Positions 16,551 through 24,174 of a stretch of 34,608 bases of DNA are shown here, one piece after another. The stretch comes from Myxococcales bacterium (GTDB taxonomy: Bacteria > Myxococcota_A > Polyangia > Polyangiales > Houyiibacteriaceae), in assembly GCA_012744445.1 (NCBI GenBank), contig JAAYBZ010000170.1, positions 1-34,608 of the forward strand, read 5' to 3'. How positions within the stretch are numbered: the first letter of the stretch is position 1; every line of letters begins with the position of its first letter. The translations under genes were made by a program, and so were the position numbers. The notes under the pieces were generated by a model. It searched no databases and was not told the origin of the DNA. It worked only from the letters and a program-made list of their open reading frames with translations.

Positions 16551-17123
16551 ATGACGGTCCGCATCGACGAGACGCCCAGCGCGCGCGTCGCTCCCCCCAC
16601 CCTCCGCGCGAAGGCGATCGCCGTCTTCGCCGTGGCGCAGGTGGCGTACATGCTCTGGTCGGCCCTCGCGCGGCTCACGCCCATCGCGCTCGAGCCCTGG
16701 CAGCAGGGGATGCTCGGCGGCTTCGGCATGGCCGTCGCCCTGGCCTGGGCCGCGTTCAACGCCTACGCCGAGGGCTATCGGGGCTTCCAGCAGCGGTTCA
16801 GCCCGCGCACGGTCGCGCGCGCCGCCTACCTCGGCGAGAACCCGCGCCTCCTCGACCTCGTGCTCGCCCTGCCCTTCAGCATGGGGCTCTACTTCGCGCA
16901 TCGGCGTCAGCTCATCGTGAGCTGGGTGGCGGTGATCCTCATCGCCGGGCTCGTCACGGTGGTGAAGCTCCTGCCCCAGCCCTACCGCGGCATCATCGAC
17001 GGCGGCGTCGTCATCGGCCTCGGCTGGGGCCTCGTCAGCCTCCTCGCCTCGCTCGTCCGCTACCTCGCGACCGGCGAGACCGACGACCCCGCCCTCCCCG
17101 AGGGCGTGGCGGCGAACGCCTGA
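16551..17123 (+). CDS. Integral membrane protein of unknown function
   Basis: The 190-residue product has hydrophobic segments at about residues 22-41, 52-72, 103-117, 120-141 and 150-172, with a polar loop (73-100, AYAEGYRGFQQRFSPRT) between the second and third. No enzyme or transporter motif was recognised. Start ATG 16551 has no Shine-Dalgarno; TAACTC lies 6 nt upstream. It stands alone between the 425-bp gap and a convergent lipoprotein gene whose stop is 4 bp away. Confidence 0.7.
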   Translation: MTVRIDETPSARVAPPTLRAKAIAVFAVAQVAYMLWSALARLTPIALEPWQQGMLGGFGMAVALAWAAFNAYAEGYRGFQQRFSPRTVARAAYLGENPRLLDLVLALPFSMGLYFAHRRQLIVSWVAVILIAGLVTVVKLLPQPYRGIIDGGVVIGLGWGLVSLLASLVRYLATGETDDPALPEGVAANA

Positions 17124-17127
17124 GCGC

Positions 17128-18093
17128 TCAGCGGAGCGCGCCCTGCTCGATCCACGCTCGCACCTTGGCGGCGCCGAGCACGAGCGGCGGCTCGCCGTCC
17201 GGCATCGGATCCCCGCAGATGGGCCGCTCGGCGCGCGGGATCTCCGCGTCGGACATCTTGTGGAGGAGGTACGAGCGATCGGGATCGTCCACGTCGACGA
17301 AGCGCGCGGCGATGCTCTCGCTGCAATCGCTCGTGTCGGGCGTCTCGTCCATGAGTGACCGGTAGGCGGCGTCGACGTCGCTGAAGATGAGCTTCTCGTT
17401 GGTGCCGCCCGGGACGTGGCACGAGCCGGCGCAGTAGGGTCGGAGCACGTCCTCGAAGACCTTGTCGAAGGTGATCTCCGTACCGATCGAGTCATCCACG
17501 CAGATCGGCGAGATCTTGCCCACGTGGCCCTCGTCGAAGCGCGCGAGCATGGGATCGTTGGCCTCGATCACCGGCGCGCCGCAGGCGAGCCAGTTGCGGA
17601 GCACCTCGCGGCCGTCGCGCGTGCGGATGGAGGGCACGCTCCCCTCGAAGCCGCAGCGGCCGAGATCGTAGGTGACGAATTGGTAGCCGGGGAGGTGGGC
17701 GTCGCCGACGTCGCTGCCCGAGGGCGGCATCGCGCCGATCTCCACCCACTTGAGGATGTGCGAGGCGTGATCGCGGATCCGCGCGCGGCTCCGCCCGATG
17801 CGCTTGACGAAGTCGGGATCGGGGTTGCCGTACTCGTCGACGTTGCCCACGGGGAGATCGAAGTCGAGGCCCCGCGGCGCGCCCTGGCGATCTCCGCCCT
17901 TGGCGCTCGAGGAGTGGCAGACACCCGCCGCGCACGAGCGGTGGAGGAGCGCCTGCCCGGCGTATTGCACGCGGCCCTCCGAGTCGACCGCGTAGAGATC
18001 GAGCGCCGACTCGTCGCACTCGCCGAGCTCGGGCGCGCAGGCCACGAGCGACGAGACGAGGAGCGACGCGAACGCGAGCCTCAGAACAGCCAT
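17128..18093 (-). CDS. Cytochrome-c-like lipoprotein with CX4CH and CX3CH motifs
   Basis: The 321-residue product has a lipobox (SLVAC, lipidated C19). It has two candidate haem sites of non-standard spacing: C54-X4-C59-H60 (RSCAAGVCH) and C221-X3-C225-H226 (PYCAGSCH). Each is followed by a methionine in an MP context (AMPPSG near 122; DPMPDGEP near the C-terminus) that could be the sixth ligand. The order C..CH, GLDFDL, MPP, then WLACGAP or WIEQGA at the domain end is typical of the cytochrome-like domains of planctomycete and myxobacterial surface proteins. It overlaps the upstream barrel gene by 13 nt. Haem attachment is inference; metal-free disulphide use is possible. Confidence 0.72.
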   Translation of the reverse strand: MAVLRLAFASLLVSSLVACAPELGECDESALDLYAVDSEGRVQYAGQALLHRSCAAGVCHSSSAKGGDRQGAPRGLDFDLPVGNVDEYGNPDPDFVKRIGRSRARIRDHASHILKWVEIGAMPPSGSDVGDAHLPGYQFVTYDLGRCGFEGSVPSIRTRDGREVLRNWLACGAPVIEANDPMLARFDEGHVGKISPICVDDSIGTEITFDKVFEDVLRPYCAGSCHVPGGTNEKLIFSDVDAAYRSLMDETPDTSDCSESIAARFVDVDDPDRSYLLHKMSDAEIPRAERPICGDPMPDGEPPLVLGAAKVRAWIEQGALR

Positions 18094-18803
18094 TCGAGCC
18101 CCGCGCCGAGCCTCACCTGCGAGAGGGTGAGCGAGTACTTCCGCCGACCCGACGAGGACTCGGACTCGACGGAGGAGTTCATGAGCCAGGTGCGCGTCCA
18201 GGCGTAGCCGAGGCCCGCACGGACGGCGAAGTGCGGCTTGAGGTGGATGCGCACGTCGGCGTCGAAGCCGATGCGGAGCCCGAAGCGCGGCCCCGAGTTG
18301 GTGCGGTAGAGCTGGTTCTGCGCGACGGTGATGATGTCCTTGAAGTCGCCCCCCGGGATGAGGATGGGGGTGCCGACCCGCCCGCCGAGGAGGAGGTCCA
18401 TGCGATCGGTGACGGGGATGATGCCCTCGCCGACGAAGTCGAGCGCGAGCCGTTGGCCGAAGGATCGGCTCTGGTTGCTGTCGCGCACCGAGAGCTCGTG
18501 GAAGCCCGAGTAGGCGAGGCTCCCACCGATCCGGAAGCCCGGCGTCACCCCGTGGAGGTAGCTGAGGATCAGCGCGCCGCCGAAATCGCGAAGATCGTCG
18601 CTCTCGCGGTTGGTGATGCGGTTGACCCGAACGGATTGATCGAATCGCCCCGCCTCGATCAGCGCCCCTCCACCGACGACGAGCGCCGAGGCGGCCGCTT
18701 CGCGAGGGGCCTCGGTCTTCTTCTTGGACTTGCCTTGGGCTTGGGCGACACCCGTGGCGCTCGAGAGGACGAGGAGGAGGAGCCAGAGCGTGACTGGACG
18801 CAT
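18081..18803 (-). CDS. Small outer-membrane beta-barrel protein
   Basis: The 240-residue product has a signal peptide (about 1-22, ending AQAQ-G), a short basic linker (GKSKKKTEAPRE) and an alternating-residue barrel. Strands end in glycine-rich turns (SLAYSGFHEL, LLLGGRVGTPI, RAGLGYAWTRTW) and the protein ends in Phe (GLEWLF), a typical outer-membrane assembly signal. No substrate can be named. Start ATG 18803 has TAGGAT 7 nt upstream; the longer frame extending to 20054 is antisense to another gene. It is the first gene of a two-gene unit with the CXnCH lipoprotein, overlapping it by 13 nt. Confidence 0.75.
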   Translation of the reverse strand: MRPVTLWLLLLVLSSATGVAQAQGKSKKKTEAPREAAASALVVGGGALIEAGRFDQSVRVNRITNRESDDLRDFGGALILSYLHGVTPGFRIGGSLAYSGFHELSVRDSNQSRSFGQRLALDFVGEGIIPVTDRMDLLLGGRVGTPILIPGGDFKDIITVAQNQLYRTNSGPRFGLRIGFDADVRIHLKPHFAVRAGLGYAWTRTWLMNSSVESESSSGRRKYSLTLSQVRLGAGLEWLF

Positions 18804-18810
18804 GGGGCGA

Positions 18811-18840
18811 ATCCTATCCCCAGGCGGCGAGCGGGTGGAA
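18811..18840 (-). promoter_or_regulatory. Candidate promoter of the barrel/lipoprotein unit
   Basis: On the reverse strand TTCCAC (18840-18835), an 18-nt spacer and TAGGAT (18816-18811) precede the ATG by 7 nt. The -35 is a partial match; the -10 fits the TAgnnT pattern seen elsewhere in the window. It faces the promoter of the divergent DUF1549-like operon in a 120-bp region. Confidence 0.4.
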
Positions 18841-18880
18841 CCCCGAAAAGGGCGACGGGCGTCACGCGATGGGGTGCCTC

Positions 18881-18910
18881 TTGTGCAGGGCGCCACTCCA
18901 AGCCTACCCT
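18881..18910 (+). promoter_or_regulatory. Candidate promoter of the DUF1549/DUF1501 operon
   Basis: TTGTGC (18881-18886), an 18-nt spacer and TACCCT (18905-18910) lie 13 nt before the ATG at 18924. The -35 is identical to that of the TetR promoter at 5860. The predicted leader would be very short (about 7 nt) with no Shine-Dalgarno. Confidence 0.4.
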
Positions 18911-18923
18911 CGGACGCGGATCC

Positions 18924-20720
18924 ATGGCCACTCGCAACATCCTCTCGCGCGCTGTCCTCGGATGTGTCCCGGCGCTCCTCTCCCTCGCGCTCGCTTCCTG
19001 CGCCGTCGACCCCGCCTTCGATCCGAAGAGCCCTTCGCGAGGTCCCGGTCAGTTCGTCGGCCGCGATGCGCCGCTCAACGAGGTCTTCTCCGGAGGGGTG
19101 AGCCCCACGCCGGCCCCCAACCCCGACCCCAACCCCGACGGCCTCTGCGACGCCGACTGCCACGCGTACTGCGAGTCGCTCGATCTGCAGAACCCGGTCG
19201 ACGTGGCCCTCTGCCCGTCCATCTGGGGCGTAGGCAAGGCCACGCGGCCCATCGACGAGGTCGAGGCCTGCCGGCGCCTCTACGCCGATCTCGCCGGGTA
19301 TTTCCCCTCGCTCTACGAGATCGAGCGGAGCTGCGTGGGCCAGGATCTCGGTGAGGTCGCGCGGCGCATCATCCGCACGCAGGACTACGTCGACGTCCAG
19401 CGTCGCCTCTGGGCCGATCGGCTCCGCTACAACGACCTGGTCGTGAACGTCGAGCGCATCTTCGACGCCGACGACGTGGTGCAGAAGACCTACCGCGGCC
19501 TCCTTCGCTACGACGAGATGGTCCACGTGATGAGCGCGCACCCCGTGCTCACGCGCCGCTACGACAGCGCGGGCGATCGCGTGGAGGCGCTCTTCGTGAC
19601 CTTCTTCGGGCGCCCGCCCTTCGAGAACGAGCGCGCCGACATGGCCAAGCTCTACACGCTCTGGGTAAACGGCTACTTCGATCACCCGGTCCTCGGGGTG
19701 CGCGTCCCCGACGCCTACATCGAGCACCGCTGCGTCGACGAAGAGGGGCGCGTCGACCCGGCCACGCAGGGCGCCTGCACCAGCATCCTCTGGGGTTATT
19801 ACCCCGTGATCCTCGAGCCCACCTTCCGCGCCGTGGGCAACCGTACGCTCTCGGAGAACCTCACCCGGGAGGAGTGGGAGCTCCTCCAGACGCCGGGCCG
19901 CATCCTCACCACCTTCGAAGCCACGTGGGAGCACGCCGCGGCGGAGGTGCTCCGTCAATACCTCGGCTACGACCTCACCGAGCTGCGGAACACCGTCCAG
20001 AAGCCGCTCGTCGAATATCTCTTCGCGCACCACGGCGACGTCCGCGCGCTCCACTACGCCGTCGTCACCTCGCAGATCTACCTGCAGTCCTCCAAGTGCA
20101 GCGACGAGGAGTGCGATCCCGACGCGCCCACCGAGCGCCTCCTCTTCGGCCCGCTCAAGCAGGCCGACGCCGAGGTCTGGCTCGACTCGATCGCGCGCTT
20201 CGGCGGCGAGAAGATGGGGCGCTGCGACTTCCGCATCACCAACCCGCGCGAGTGGATCGAGAGCAGCCCGTGGGGCTTCGATCTCGTCGCCAACTCGCGG
20301 TGGTCGGTCTCACCCGACGGAAGCATCGACCGCCGCTACGTCGACGTGGCGCAGACCCTCGGCGGGTGCCCCGACAACCAGGTCTCGTCGCGCTTCACGG
20401 CCGTGAGCATCCTCAACACCGCCACGCAGGAGGCCTTCGTCGGCTCGCTCTGCAACCCGTGGATGCGCGAGGGCCGCGGCGTGCCGGTCGATCGCCTGAT
20501 CCCCGACGGCACCTCGCCTTCCACGCAGATCGACGCCGCGGGCGCGGAGGCCATCGTCGAGTTCCAGACGCGCCTCTTCTTCGCGCGCCCCGCCACGGCC
20601 GACGAGCGCGCGACCGCGGCCACGGCGCAGGGCGCGTGCGGCGCCTTCTGCACCTACGAGCAGTTCGCGAGGGCGGCTTGCTACGCCCTCCTCTCCAGCA
20701 GCGAGATGCTCTTCTACTGA
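18924..20720 (+). CDS. DUF1549-like secreted lipoprotein
   Basis: The 598-residue product starts at ATG 18924, giving a type II signal peptide with lipobox ALASC (C26); a longer frame upstream lies in the control region. A Pro/Asn/Asp linker (61-73) leads to a Cys-rich patch with CX3CH (C75, C79, H80). Then RRLYADLAGYFPSLYEIER (117-135) and a later RLWADRLRYND resemble the DUF1549 core seen in planctomycete PSCyt proteins. The C-terminal part (FFARPATADERA, CYALLSSSEMLF) resembles the terminal repeats of DUF1592/DUF1553-type proteins. The biochemical role of these families is unknown. It is first in an operon with the DUF1501 gene 9 bp downstream, whose Shine-Dalgarno GAGGA overlaps this stop. 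Confidence 0.75.
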   Translation: MATRNILSRAVLGCVPALLSLALASCAVDPAFDPKSPSRGPGQFVGRDAPLNEVFSGGVSPTPAPNPDPNPDGLCDADCHAYCESLDLQNPVDVALCPSIWGVGKATRPIDEVEACRRLYADLAGYFPSLYEIERSCVGQDLGEVARRIIRTQDYVDVQRRLWADRLRYNDLVVNVERIFDADDVVQKTYRGLLRYDEMVHVMSAHPVLTRRYDSAGDRVEALFVTFFGRPPFENERADMAKLYTLWVNGYFDHPVLGVRVPDAYIEHRCVDEEGRVDPATQGACTSILWGYYPVILEPTFRAVGNRTLSENLTREEWELLQTPGRILTTFEATWEHAAAEVLRQYLGYDLTELRNTVQKPLVEYLFAHHGDVRALHYAVVTSQIYLQSSKCSDEECDPDAPTERLLFGPLKQADAEVWLDSIARFGGEKMGRCDFRITNPREWIESSPWGFDLVANSRWSVSPDGSIDRRYVDVAQTLGGCPDNQVSSRFTAVSILNTATQEAFVGSLCNPWMREGRGVPVDRLIPDGTSPSTQIDAAGAEAIVEFQTRLFFARPATADERATAATAQGACGAFCTYEQFARAACYALLSSSEMLFY

Positions 20721-20729
20721 GGACCCACG

Positions 20730-22124
20730 ATGACTCGAGCGAAGTCCAAGCCCAAGTCCAGCCCTCGCCTCGGTCGCCGGAGCTTCCTCAAGCTCTCGGG
20801 CGCGGCCATCGCGGCCACGCAATTCCCGCACGTCTGGATCCCGAACCAGGCGGCGGCGCAGGCCTGCATCGGAGCGGCCGGCACGTACAAGCACCTCCTC
20901 TTCATCCGTCTGAACGGCGGCTTCCGCTTCCCGGTGGCGTTCAACGCCAACGTCTCCGGCGCGTACAACCCCTTCGGCTCGGCGAGCGGCGTGCCCTCGG
21001 GCGTCGACTGGGGCGTGGGGCAGCTCCTCACGCGCGCGGGGTTCTTGAACGACGCGCTCCGCGAGGCCGGCATGCAGCCCGTGCACCAATCGGCGGATCG
21101 CATCACCGTGATGCCGACGGTCGATCACGAGCCCACGGCGCCGAGCGCGGACGGAAACCACACGACCGGCCTCGAGCGCTACCTCACGGGGTACGTGAAC
21201 GGTGAGGCGGGCTTCTTCACGCGCATCTACAAGGGGCTCGCCACCTGCTACGAGCAGGATCCCCTCAAGCTCCCGCCCTTCGTGCTCGGCACGAGCGGCA
21301 TGGCGCGCGGCATCGGGCCCTGGGCGCCGTTCCGCCCGCCGGTCCTGAGCGGCGCCACCTTCGATCGCTTCACGGGCTCGGCCTTCGATCCCGACAATCC
21401 GCCGTGGTGGACCGAGATGCTCGAGCGCGCCGATCAGCGGATGCTCGAGAAGCAACACCCCCAGGCGCGCGGCGTGGTCGACACCTACGTGCAGACGCGC
21501 GCGGCGGTGCAGCAGTACGCGGCCATCTTCGGCTCCGAGGCGCTCAAGGTGCAGAACAACGGCACCACGCCCATCGACGGCATCTCCAACCAGGAGCTCG
21601 CGGCCATCTTCGGCAACTCGTCCGAGTCGACGAACGTTCGGCTCGCGCTGCGCCTCTTCGGCTTCGGCTGCCCGGCCGTCTACTTCGACCAGGGCGGATA
21701 CGACTACCACTCGGGCGAGGAGAACGCGCTCCCCAACGCGATGGAGCGCCTCAACCGCCTGCTCAGCGGCCTCCTCGCGGTCCTCCCGCGGATGCAGCAC
21801 CCCGACGGCGGCACGTATTGGGACCACACCATCGTGGTGCTCGGCTCCGAGTTCTCGCGCACCGCGCGCGGGCAGCGCTTCAACTCGGCCAACGGCAGCG
21901 ATCACACGGGCGACTACTCCACCCGCTTCATGTCCATGCCGTTCTTCGGCGGCCCCATCGCGGGCGGCCGCGTCGTGGGCGCGACGACCCGCGCGAGCGA
22001 TCTCGCGCCCGAGGGCACGCGCTACTCCTATCGCTCGGTCCTCAACACCCTGATGGACGGCCTCGGCTGCGATCCGTCGGTCTTCTTCCCGGCGTCGCCC
22101 GGCGTCCCGGAGCTCTTCTCATGA
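20730..22124 (+). CDS. DUF1501-family protein with TAT signal
   Basis: The 464-residue product has a twin-arginine signal with R16-R17-S-F-L-K21 followed by a hydrophobic stretch and cleavage near AAAQA. DUF1501 (alkaline-phosphatase/sulfatase-like fold) landmarks follow: LLFIRLNGGF early, DQGGYDYHSGEEN in the centre, WDHTIVVLGSEFSRTARG, and SDHTGDYSTRF with FFGGPIAGGRVVG near the end. TAT export implies folding, possibly with a metal, before secretion. The activity of the family is not established. DUF1501 genes are habitually neighbours of DUF1549/cytochrome genes in planctomycetes, as here. Its stop overlaps the next start (ATGA). Confidence 0.88.
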   Translation: MTRAKSKPKSSPRLGRRSFLKLSGAAIAATQFPHVWIPNQAAAQACIGAAGTYKHLLFIRLNGGFRFPVAFNANVSGAYNPFGSASGVPSGVDWGVGQLLTRAGFLNDALREAGMQPVHQSADRITVMPTVDHEPTAPSADGNHTTGLERYLTGYVNGEAGFFTRIYKGLATCYEQDPLKLPPFVLGTSGMARGIGPWAPFRPPVLSGATFDRFTGSAFDPDNPPWWTEMLERADQRMLEKQHPQARGVVDTYVQTRAAVQQYAAIFGSEALKVQNNGTTPIDGISNQELAAIFGNSSESTNVRLALRLFGFGCPAVYFDQGGYDYHSGEENALPNAMERLNRLLSGLLAVLPRMQHPDGGTYWDHTIVVLGSEFSRTARGQRFNSANGSDHTGDYSTRFMSMPFFGGPIAGGRVVGATTRASDLAPEGTRYSYRSVLNTLMDGLGCDPSVFFPASPGVPELFS

Positions 22125-23593
22125 ACCGGCTCTCGACGTGCATCGCCATCGTCGGGCTCGCGAGCCTCTTCGGCTGCAACGACGTCCTCGACGATCCCAA
22201 GGTGAACATCCCGCCGAGCGGCATCGACTGGGACTCGGGATCGCCCTTCTACGGCGGCCCCGGCGCGTACGCGCCCTACACGGGGAGCGATCCCTACGTG
22301 CTCGAGGCGCAGCGCCGCATCCCCGACGGCCTCACGCTCCAATCGCAGGTCGTGCGGCGGAGCTGTGGGCCCATCAACGGCGTCTGCCACAACCAAAAGG
22401 AGTACCCCGACCTCCACACCCCGGCGAACTTCGTCGACGCCATCGGCGCGCCCTGCAACATCCAGTCGGGCAACCCCGAGGGCGTCTTCGACCGATGCGA
22501 GCGCGTGGGGGATCGCGTGGAGATCGACGGCACGCCGGGCCGCTTCGAGATCGGCTGGGTCGAGTTCGTCCCGCCCGAGGGCGACGAGACGCCCCCGCCC
22601 AGCCCCGAGATGCCGGGCCTCCACTTCCACTTCGCCGAGCCCGTGCCGACGAGCCACCACGAACGTTGGCGCACGCTCCGGCTCATCCGCACGCTCGTCC
22701 GCGCCGATCGCACCGTCGAGGACCTGAGCTACGCCGAGTACACGACCACGCTCTACGTCTTCGACGGCGGCAAGCACCTCGTCGCCGGCGTGCGGCCCTA
22801 TCAGGTCAACACCGTGCTCTCGCTCCTCGCCGTGGGGATCGAGCAGGGGGATCTCAACCGCAACGGCGTCTTCGGCGCGCGTCCCCGTGGCTCCGTCTCC
22901 TACGGCCCCATCCCGCTCATCGATCCGGGCAACCCCGAGACGAGCTACCTCGTCGCGCGGATGCGCGGCTTCATGCGGCGCGTGGAGGGCGGCACCGAGC
23001 ACCTCGACGAAGTCCCCGGCACGCGCATGCCGCTCGCCAACCAACCCTTCAGCGTCCCCGAGATGATCGCGCTCTTCTGCTTCATCGAAGGGCTCGATCC
23101 GGCGCTCGACACGGTGAACCTCGCCGCGCCCATCGACTACGGCCACTGCTCCTACGCGCTCGACACGTCCAAGCTCGACGGCCTCGCCGTCGAGGGCGAG
23201 CCCGGGGACTGCAGCTGGGAGCGTCGCGTGAAGCGCGTCCTCGCCGCCAACTGCGGCGGCTGCCACGACAGCTCCGACGACACCGCCGGCGGCCTCGCGC
23301 TCCTCGGCGACGGCGTCTACGACCGCCTCCTCCTCGCGGCCGTCGACGATCCCCTCTCCCGCCCGCTCATCGCCCCGGGCAACCCGGCCGGCAGCTACCT
23401 CTTCCTCAAGATCGGCGGCCTGCTCTCCGAGGGCCAGAGCCATGAGGAGTACATCGAGGCCCACTCCCTCGCCGGCGAGCTCATGCCCGACGCGCCGAGC
23501 GGCTTCCGCAAGCTCGACGACGTTGCCATCGCCGACATCCACGCCTGGATCCAGGCCGGCGCCTCCGACACCGCCTCCTGCACCACGCCCTGA
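22121..23593 (+). CDS. Two-domain cytochrome-c-like lipoprotein
   Basis: The 490-residue product has a lipobox (SLFGC, C19). There are two cytochrome-like regions: the first with C82-X6-C89-H90 (SCGPINGVCH) and a later RMPL (M303), the second with a canonical C378-X2-C381-H382 (NCGGCH) followed by GELMPDAP and a closing AWIQAGA. Each domain also has the IDPGNPETSYL or IAPGNPAGSYL segment common in these proteins. The first motif has unusual spacing and may or may not bind haem; the second is standard. ATG 22121 overlaps the DUF1501 stop. It is the last gene of the operon, followed by a hairpin. Confidence 0.78.
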   Translation: MNRLSTCIAIVGLASLFGCNDVLDDPKVNIPPSGIDWDSGSPFYGGPGAYAPYTGSDPYVLEAQRRIPDGLTLQSQVVRRSCGPINGVCHNQKEYPDLHTPANFVDAIGAPCNIQSGNPEGVFDRCERVGDRVEIDGTPGRFEIGWVEFVPPEGDETPPPSPEMPGLHFHFAEPVPTSHHERWRTLRLIRTLVRADRTVEDLSYAEYTTTLYVFDGGKHLVAGVRPYQVNTVLSLLAVGIEQGDLNRNGVFGARPRGSVSYGPIPLIDPGNPETSYLVARMRGFMRRVEGGTEHLDEVPGTRMPLANQPFSVPEMIALFCFIEGLDPALDTVNLAAPIDYGHCSYALDTSKLDGLAVEGEPGDCSWERRVKRVLAANCGGCHDSSDDTAGGLALLGDGVYDRLLLAAVDDPLSRPLIAPGNPAGSYLFLKIGGLLSEGQSHEEYIEAHSLAGELMPDAPSGFRKLDDVAIADIHAWIQAGASDTASCTTP

Positions 23594-23610
23594 GGCCCCG
23601 CACGCATCAC

Positions 23611-23638
23611 ACGCCCTCGGCCCACCCGCCGAGGGCGT
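23611..23638 (+). terminator. Hairpin terminator after the DUF1549/DUF1501/cytochrome operon
   Basis: ACGCCCTCGG (23611-23620) pairs perfectly with CCGAGGGCGT (23629-23638) around an 8-nt loop, 18 nt after the stop. The following CGTCGTTCCGT is only weakly T-rich, so termination may need Rho or be partial. Confidence 0.6.
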
Positions 23639-23763
23639 CGTCGTTCCGTCGACGCCGAGCGACGACGGCGCCCCGCCGCCACCCACACCAAGACATCCTC
23701 CACGAGGCACGCCGCGCTGGAAACCGCCTCGAGGCGCGGCTCGGCCCCCCCGGCGACAACCGA

Positions 23764-23915
23764 GAGGCTCCGCGCGGGACGCAGAGTGGAGACTGCCCTC
23801 AGCCCAGAGGCCGCTCGGGACGCAGAGTGGAGACCGCCCTCAGCCCAGAGGCCGCGCGGGGCGCGGGGTGAAAGCTGCACTCAGCCCAGAGGCCGCTCGG
23901 GACGCGGGGTGGAGG
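23764..23915. repeat. Direct tandem repeat, about 41-nt unit, 3.6 copies
   Basis: Copies begin at 23764 (43 nt), 23807 (41 nt), 23848 (41 nt) and 23889 (partial). Each starts GAGGC(C/T), continues with CGGGACGC or GGGGCGCG and GTGGAG or GTGAAAG, and the full copies end CTCAGCCCA. The first two full copies differ at only a few positions; the third is more diverged. The units abut without spacers, so this is not a CRISPR. Function unknown; replication slippage is a likely origin. Confidence 0.85.
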
Positions 23916-23945
23916 CCCAATCCGCAGCCGCCCCCACCAGCCCAA

Positions 23946-24170
23946 CGAGGAAACCCCGCCCTCCCCACGCGCAACGCCAGCGCCAACGGAAAGAGCGGCG
24001 AGGACCGGGCCGGAAGCCCCGCGTCCCGGACGGCCCCCACCCGGCGAGGACCGGGCCGGAAGCCCCGCGCCCCGCGCGGCCCCCACCCGGACGAGGAGCA
24101 GCCCCCCGCATCCCGAGCCGCCCCAAGCGAGCGAGGAGCGGGAGCCCCGCGACCCGCGCGCGCCCCCGGC
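23946..24170. repeat. Second tandem repeat family, 46-nt core unit
   Basis: Units starting CGAGGA or CGGCGAGGA occur near 23946, 23996, 24042, 24088 and 24128. The copies at 23996 and 24042 are 46 nt each and nearly identical over their first 28 nt, sharing GACCGGGCCGGAAGCCCCGCG; the others are decayed. All end in a GCGCGGCCCCCACC-like segment. The family is unrelated to the 41-nt array just upstream. Confidence 0.7.
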
Positions 24171-24174
24171 GGTC

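Larger units (their letters stand above)
23594..24174. other. 580-bp intergenic region rich in tandem repeats
   Basis: No convincing gene is present. The open frames on both strands are low-complexity (Arg/Pro or Gly/Arg) and the main repeat unit of 41 nt is not a multiple of three. The region contains a hairpin just after the cytochrome gene, a 41-nt repeat array and a separate 40-50-nt repeat array, detailed separately. Confidence 0.7.

Noticed and set aside
16289..16759. Reverse-strand open frames in the 425-bp gap and over the membrane-protein gene
   Set aside because: Arg/Ser/Pro-rich products without motifs or ribosome-binding sites; they overlap a better-supported forward gene or noncoding sequence.
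18231..18923. Upstream extension of the DUF1549-like frame
   Set aside because: It runs antisense to the barrel gene and then through the divergent promoter region. The start at 18924 gives a proper lipoprotein signal.
23764..23915. Possible CRISPR array
   Set aside because: The repeats abut directly with no unique spacers, the units vary in length and sequence, and no cas genes are present.
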